Below are positions 61,022-64,000 of a DNA stretch of 64,000 nt, piece by piece. Numbering within the stretch: the stretch's first letter is position 1; every line of letters starts with the position of its first letter. A program made the translations under genes and the position numbers. The notes beneath the pieces are model-generated. The model was not told the origin of the DNA, searched no databases, and saw only the letters and a program-made list of their open reading frames with translations. Source of the stretch: Odiellus spinosus (Eukaryota > Arthropoda > Arachnida > Opiliones > Phalangiidae); contig OY987239.1 of the NCBI GenBank assembly GCA_963920705.1, positions 5,348,371 through 5,412,370 on the forward strand, read 5' to 3'.

Positions 61022-64000
61022 TTAATTATATATTGCTGGCTTGAGAGTACGACATTTTCTTATTGGACGTAGATTGAGTTCTGGAACTGGATCTGGCAAA
61101 GTTCTAGGAATAGGTTGTTGAGTGGAGGTCGATGACATTGAATCTGATTGCTGTTGTCCAGTAATGCTCGTTTGATCAGTGTTGCGTTTTGTGGATTGTC
61201 TGAGCTGTCTTGTCGCTGGGATAATTGGAGGCGATAACGAGTTTCTTGTTTTGACGGTGTTTGGCATCCAAGTGAAAATGTCGGTCACTGAACCGTATGG
61301 CTGAATCCGTTCCTTTCCATGTGGAGGTTGGATTCGCAGTCGTATTTGGTTCTGATGTCTTCGGGACGCACCGTACTGTGTTTCAGTTTCGTACATCATT
61401 TTTCCGAGGTACTTCTTGACGACTCCTTTTCTCCACTTGGTTCCCCTTCCAAAGTTCTTTACGTAGACTAAGTCATTAATTGAGAACTTGTGCGATATTG
61501 GATTTTGTTTGTCGTCAGAATTGGATTGGTTGACTATCGTTTTAGGATCTTGAATTATGTTTGGTCTTTGTTTTAGGCTTGGATGACATAGATCGAGTCT
61601 CGTGATAATGTTTCGTCCTATCATTAACTCTGCGGGTGATTTTCCAGAGGCAAGAGGTGTTCTACGGTAGCTCATTAGGATTCTGGCTAGACGAGTTTCT
61701 AAGCTTCCTGATTGGAATTGCTCTAGTCCATCATTTACGATATCTATTTCGTCAGTGCTACCTCCTGTCAGCTTCTTCAATCTGGACTTGATGGTTCTCA
61801 CGCTCCTTTCGGCTTGGCCATTTGATTGCGGGTGGTAAGGTGCTGTTGTTAAGTGCTTGATTCCGTTGGACGTGACAAATTTCTGGAACTCTTGACTAGT
61901 GAAACAGGTTCCGTTGTCGGTTACGAGTGTCAACATAATGCCGTATCGTGCGATATGATTTCGGAGAGACGTTATGACTGCTTCAGATGACGTTGAGCGA
62001 GTAACATCTACTTCCATCCATTTACTGTGAGAATCGACCACTATCAAAAGGTATTTGCCCTCAATTGGTCCGGCAAAGTCGGCGTGTACTCTATGCCATG
62101 GTTGCTTCGTTTCCGGCCATGATTGAAATTTTTCCGCTGGCATGGATGAGTTTTCCTGACAGATGGGACATTGTTTAACGACTGCTTCAATCTCTTGATT
62201 AATGCTTGGCCACCAAATTCTTGAGCGAGCCAACGATTTCATCTGGACTATGCCTTGATGGGTGTTGTGTAGTTCGCTCAGAAATTCTTCCTGGCACGCT
62301 TTTGGTATGATAAGTCTGTTTCCCATGAAAAGAAGATTGTCGAAATTGGATAGTTCTGTCTGTCTTCTTCTGTAAATCTCAAATTCTTCTTCCATCTTGG
62401 TTGTAGGGAATCCATTACGCATGTATTGTAATATCTTCGTCAAGGTTGGATCGAGAGTTGTTAATTTCTCTAATTTTACGCTGGTGACAGGACCTTCGTC
62501 TATTTCCTTCATTAGTAAGACGTATTCGGTCGGTACTGGAGTTTTGACATCTGTGCTCGGTAAGGGTAATCTACTCAAGGCATCAGCGTTTTGGTTTGCT
62601 GATCCTTTTCGGAACTTGATTTCGTATTGGAACGCAGATAACAATAGCGCCCAGCGCTGGATTCTCGCTGCTGCCATTGGTGGAACAGGTTTTTCTGGTG
62701 CGAGTAGTGATACTAGAGGCTGATGATCGGTCATCAAAATGAACTTCTTGCCATAAAGATAATCTCTGAACTTCGTGACGCAAAAGACAATTGCTAGGGC
62801 CTCTCGCTCCAATTGCGAATAATTCTTTTCAGCGGCTGTTAAACTTCTCGATGTGAATGCAATTGGTCGTTCCACAAGTTTTCCGCTAGATTCTTTCTCC
62901 ATGTGCGAAATAACTCCTCCAATGCCGTATGGCGAGGCATCACATGAAAGGGATACGTCCTTGTTGATGTCGTAGTGTACCAGCATTTTGGAAGTTTGCA
63001 TTGATATCTTCGCTCGTTGGAATGCTTCCTTCTGTTCTTTCTCCCATTTCCAGGGTGTGTCTTTATGTAGGAGTTTGTGTAGTGGTGCGAGATTTGTAGC
63101 ATGGTTTGGTAGGAATCGTCCGTAATAATTAATCATTCCAAGAAATGAGCGCAGTGTTTCGATATTTTCAGGTTCTGGTGCTAACATGATCTCTTCCATC
63201 TTGTCATTTAGAGGATGCAGACCTTCGGCATCTAGGCGATGACCAAGGAATTCTACTTGAGATACAAAGAAATGACATTTTTCTTTCCGTAATTTTAGCC
63301 CATTTTTCCCCATAATAGAGAGGAATTTGTCTATTTGGAGAAGATGTTCATCTTCCGTCTTTGCTCCGAGTAGGACATCGTCTTGAAATGGCATTACTCC
63401 GGTCATTCCCTGTAAGACCATTTCCATATGTCGTTGAAAGATAGCTGAAGAAGATGATATTCCAAATGGTAATCTCTTGTGCTGATATAGTCCCTTTGAC
63501 GTATTGATTACAGTCAATTCTCTGGATTCCTTGTCAAGTTCGATTTGATTGTATGCTTCACGTAAGTCGATCTTGGTGAAGTACTTGCATCCTGCAAGTC
63601 TGGCGAATATATCTTGCGTTCTTGGAAGAGGATAAATTTCCGTGTTTAAAGCAGGATTTGCCGTTGAGCTAAAATCTCCGCATATTCTGATGTTCCCATT
63701 TGGCTTAATGACTGGGACAATGGGTGATGCGTATCTGGAAAATGGTACGCTCTCGATGATATCGGCTGTCTCCATTCTTTGTAGTTCCGCTTCAACTTTC
63801 TCAGTCATGGAATATGGTACTGTTCTAGCTTTGCAGTATTTCGGGACTGCATCTGGTTTGATGTGTAGATGCGCTTGTACGTTCTTGAGCTTGCCAAGAC
63901 CTGGAGTGAAAAGCTGTTCATGGTTCTTCAGTATATTTTCCAGTCTGGTGTTGCTTTGGTTCATATGACTGACTCTTGCTTCGTTGATAGACGGCAACAT
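61022..64000 (-). CDS. Gypsy-B Pol (RT, RNase H, integrase), 5' end beyond window
   Basis: 992 residues without a break, so probably young. RT: YASPIVPVIKPNGNIRICGD, FTKIDLREAYNQIELD and GVMPFQDDVLLGAKT (FQDD at the active site where Y[ILV]DD is usual). RNase H: SLSCDASPYGIGGVI, LEREALAIVFCVTKF and DHQPLVSLL. Integrase: HHCC finger (HNTHQGIVQMKSL, CPICQENS) and DDE residues in VHADFAGPIEG, LTLVTDNGTCF and YHPQSNGQAERSVRT. A C-terminal tail of about 150 residues contains the VYVKNFGRGTKWRKGVV integrase C-terminal domain. The stop at 61022 is 44 bp from the LTR, so no env. Confidence 0.9.
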   Translation of the reverse strand: MLPSINEARVSHMNQSNTRLENILKNHEQLFTPGLGKLKNVQAHLHIKPDAVPKYCKARTVPYSMTEKVEAELQRMETADIIESVPFSRYASPIVPVIKPNGNIRICGDFSSTANPALNTEIYPLPRTQDIFARLAGCKYFTKIDLREAYNQIELDKESRELTVINTSKGLYQHKRLPFGISSSSAIFQRHMEMVLQGMTGVMPFQDDVLLGAKTEDEHLLQIDKFLSIMGKNGLKLRKEKCHFFVSQVEFLGHRLDAEGLHPLNDKMEEIMLAPEPENIETLRSFLGMINYYGRFLPNHATNLAPLHKLLHKDTPWKWEKEQKEAFQRAKISMQTSKMLVHYDINKDVSLSCDASPYGIGGVISHMEKESSGKLVERPIAFTSRSLTAAEKNYSQLEREALAIVFCVTKFRDYLYGKKFILMTDHQPLVSLLAPEKPVPPMAAARIQRWALLLSAFQYEIKFRKGSANQNADALSRLPLPSTDVKTPVPTEYVLLMKEIDEGPVTSVKLEKLTTLDPTLTKILQYMRNGFPTTKMEEEFEIYRRRQTELSNFDNLLFMGNRLIIPKACQEEFLSELHNTHQGIVQMKSLARSRIWWPSINQEIEAVVKQCPICQENSSMPAEKFQSWPETKQPWHRVHADFAGPIEGKYLLIVVDSHSKWMEVDVTRSTSSEAVITSLRNHIARYGIMLTLVTDNGTCFTSQEFQKFVTSNGIKHLTTAPYHPQSNGQAERSVRTIKSRLKKLTGGSTDEIDIVNDGLEQFQSGSLETRLARILMSYRRTPLASGKSPAELMIGRNIITRLDLCHPSLKQRPNIIQDPKTIVNQSNSDDKQNPISHKFSINDLVYVKNFGRGTKWRKGVVKKYLGKMMYETETQYGASRRHQNQIRLRIQPPHGKERIQPYGSVTDIFTWMPNTVKTRNSLSPPIIPATRQLRQSTKRNTDQTSITGQQQSDSMSSTSTQQPIPRTLPDPVPELNLRPIRKCRTLKPAIYN

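Overview
This is a repeat-dominated window from a eukaryotic, almost certainly arthropod, nuclear genome. The evidence is: a spliced gene on the minus strand with insect/crustacean ionotropic-receptor (IR) features; several spliced transposase genes with GT..AG introns; many interspersed arrays built on TTAGG, the arthropod telomere pentamer; AT-rich intergenic DNA; and the mobile element types present (Helitron, hAT, PIF/Harbinger, Ty3/Gypsy, Maverick/Polinton, tRNA-derived SINEs). I cannot name the species. There are no bacterial-type operons.

Layout. 1-8.5 kb: a field of tRNA-like repeats alternating with 26-bp minisatellites, a TTAGG-type composite repeat, a non-autonomous Helitron (1711-3390) and a hAT MITE with a perfect 8-bp target duplication (5824-6819). 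8.56-12.08 kb: a 3518-bp hAT element (copy E1). 12.08-17.57 kb: the gene-bearing part of an element called X here. It encodes zinc modules, an RNase H-like candidate region and a FEN1/XPG-type PIN nuclease fused to a tesmin-type CXC domain. 17.6-19.4 kb: two hairpin elements. 19.45-21.69 kb: one half of a PIF/Harbinger transposon. 21.69-26.35 kb: the 3' half of a Gypsy retrotransposon (Gypsy-A) with a PHD-finger third ORF and a 2.4-kb LTR. 27.9-30.5 kb: a probable broken IR gene. 30.5-37.3 kb: minisatellites and MITEs. 37.5-38.3 kb: the opposite terminal repeat of X. 38.31-41.83 kb: a second hAT copy (E2). 41.83-44.09 kb: the other Harbinger half. 44.09-49.24 kb: the 5' half of Gypsy-A, on the opposite strand. 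49.8-52.2 kb: a solo LTR. 52.2-57.2 kb: foldback, SINE and TTAGG-type repeats. 57.6-60.7 kb: a decayed Maverick/Polinton. 60.74-64 kb: a second, intact-looking Gypsy (Gypsy-B) inserted into it.

How the parts relate. Much of the window makes sense only as a rearranged set of nested elements. Gypsy-A was invaded inside its integrase by Harbinger; Harbinger's MADF gene was invaded by hAT element E; E also sits in the subterminal repeats of X. The two halves of Gypsy-A/Harbinger now lie 22 kb apart in inverted orientation, and the two termini of X are swapped to the outside of the intervening DNA. Breakpoints fall exactly at hAT E ends and in LTR sequence. Either hAT-mediated (alternative-transposition) or ectopic rearrangement, or an assembly join through near-identical repeats, would produce this.

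The most novel item is X: a DNA element with about 720-bp terminal inverted repeats, 22-bp subterminal iterons and a FEN1-like nuclease that retains every catalytic acidic position although this copy is broken elsewhere.
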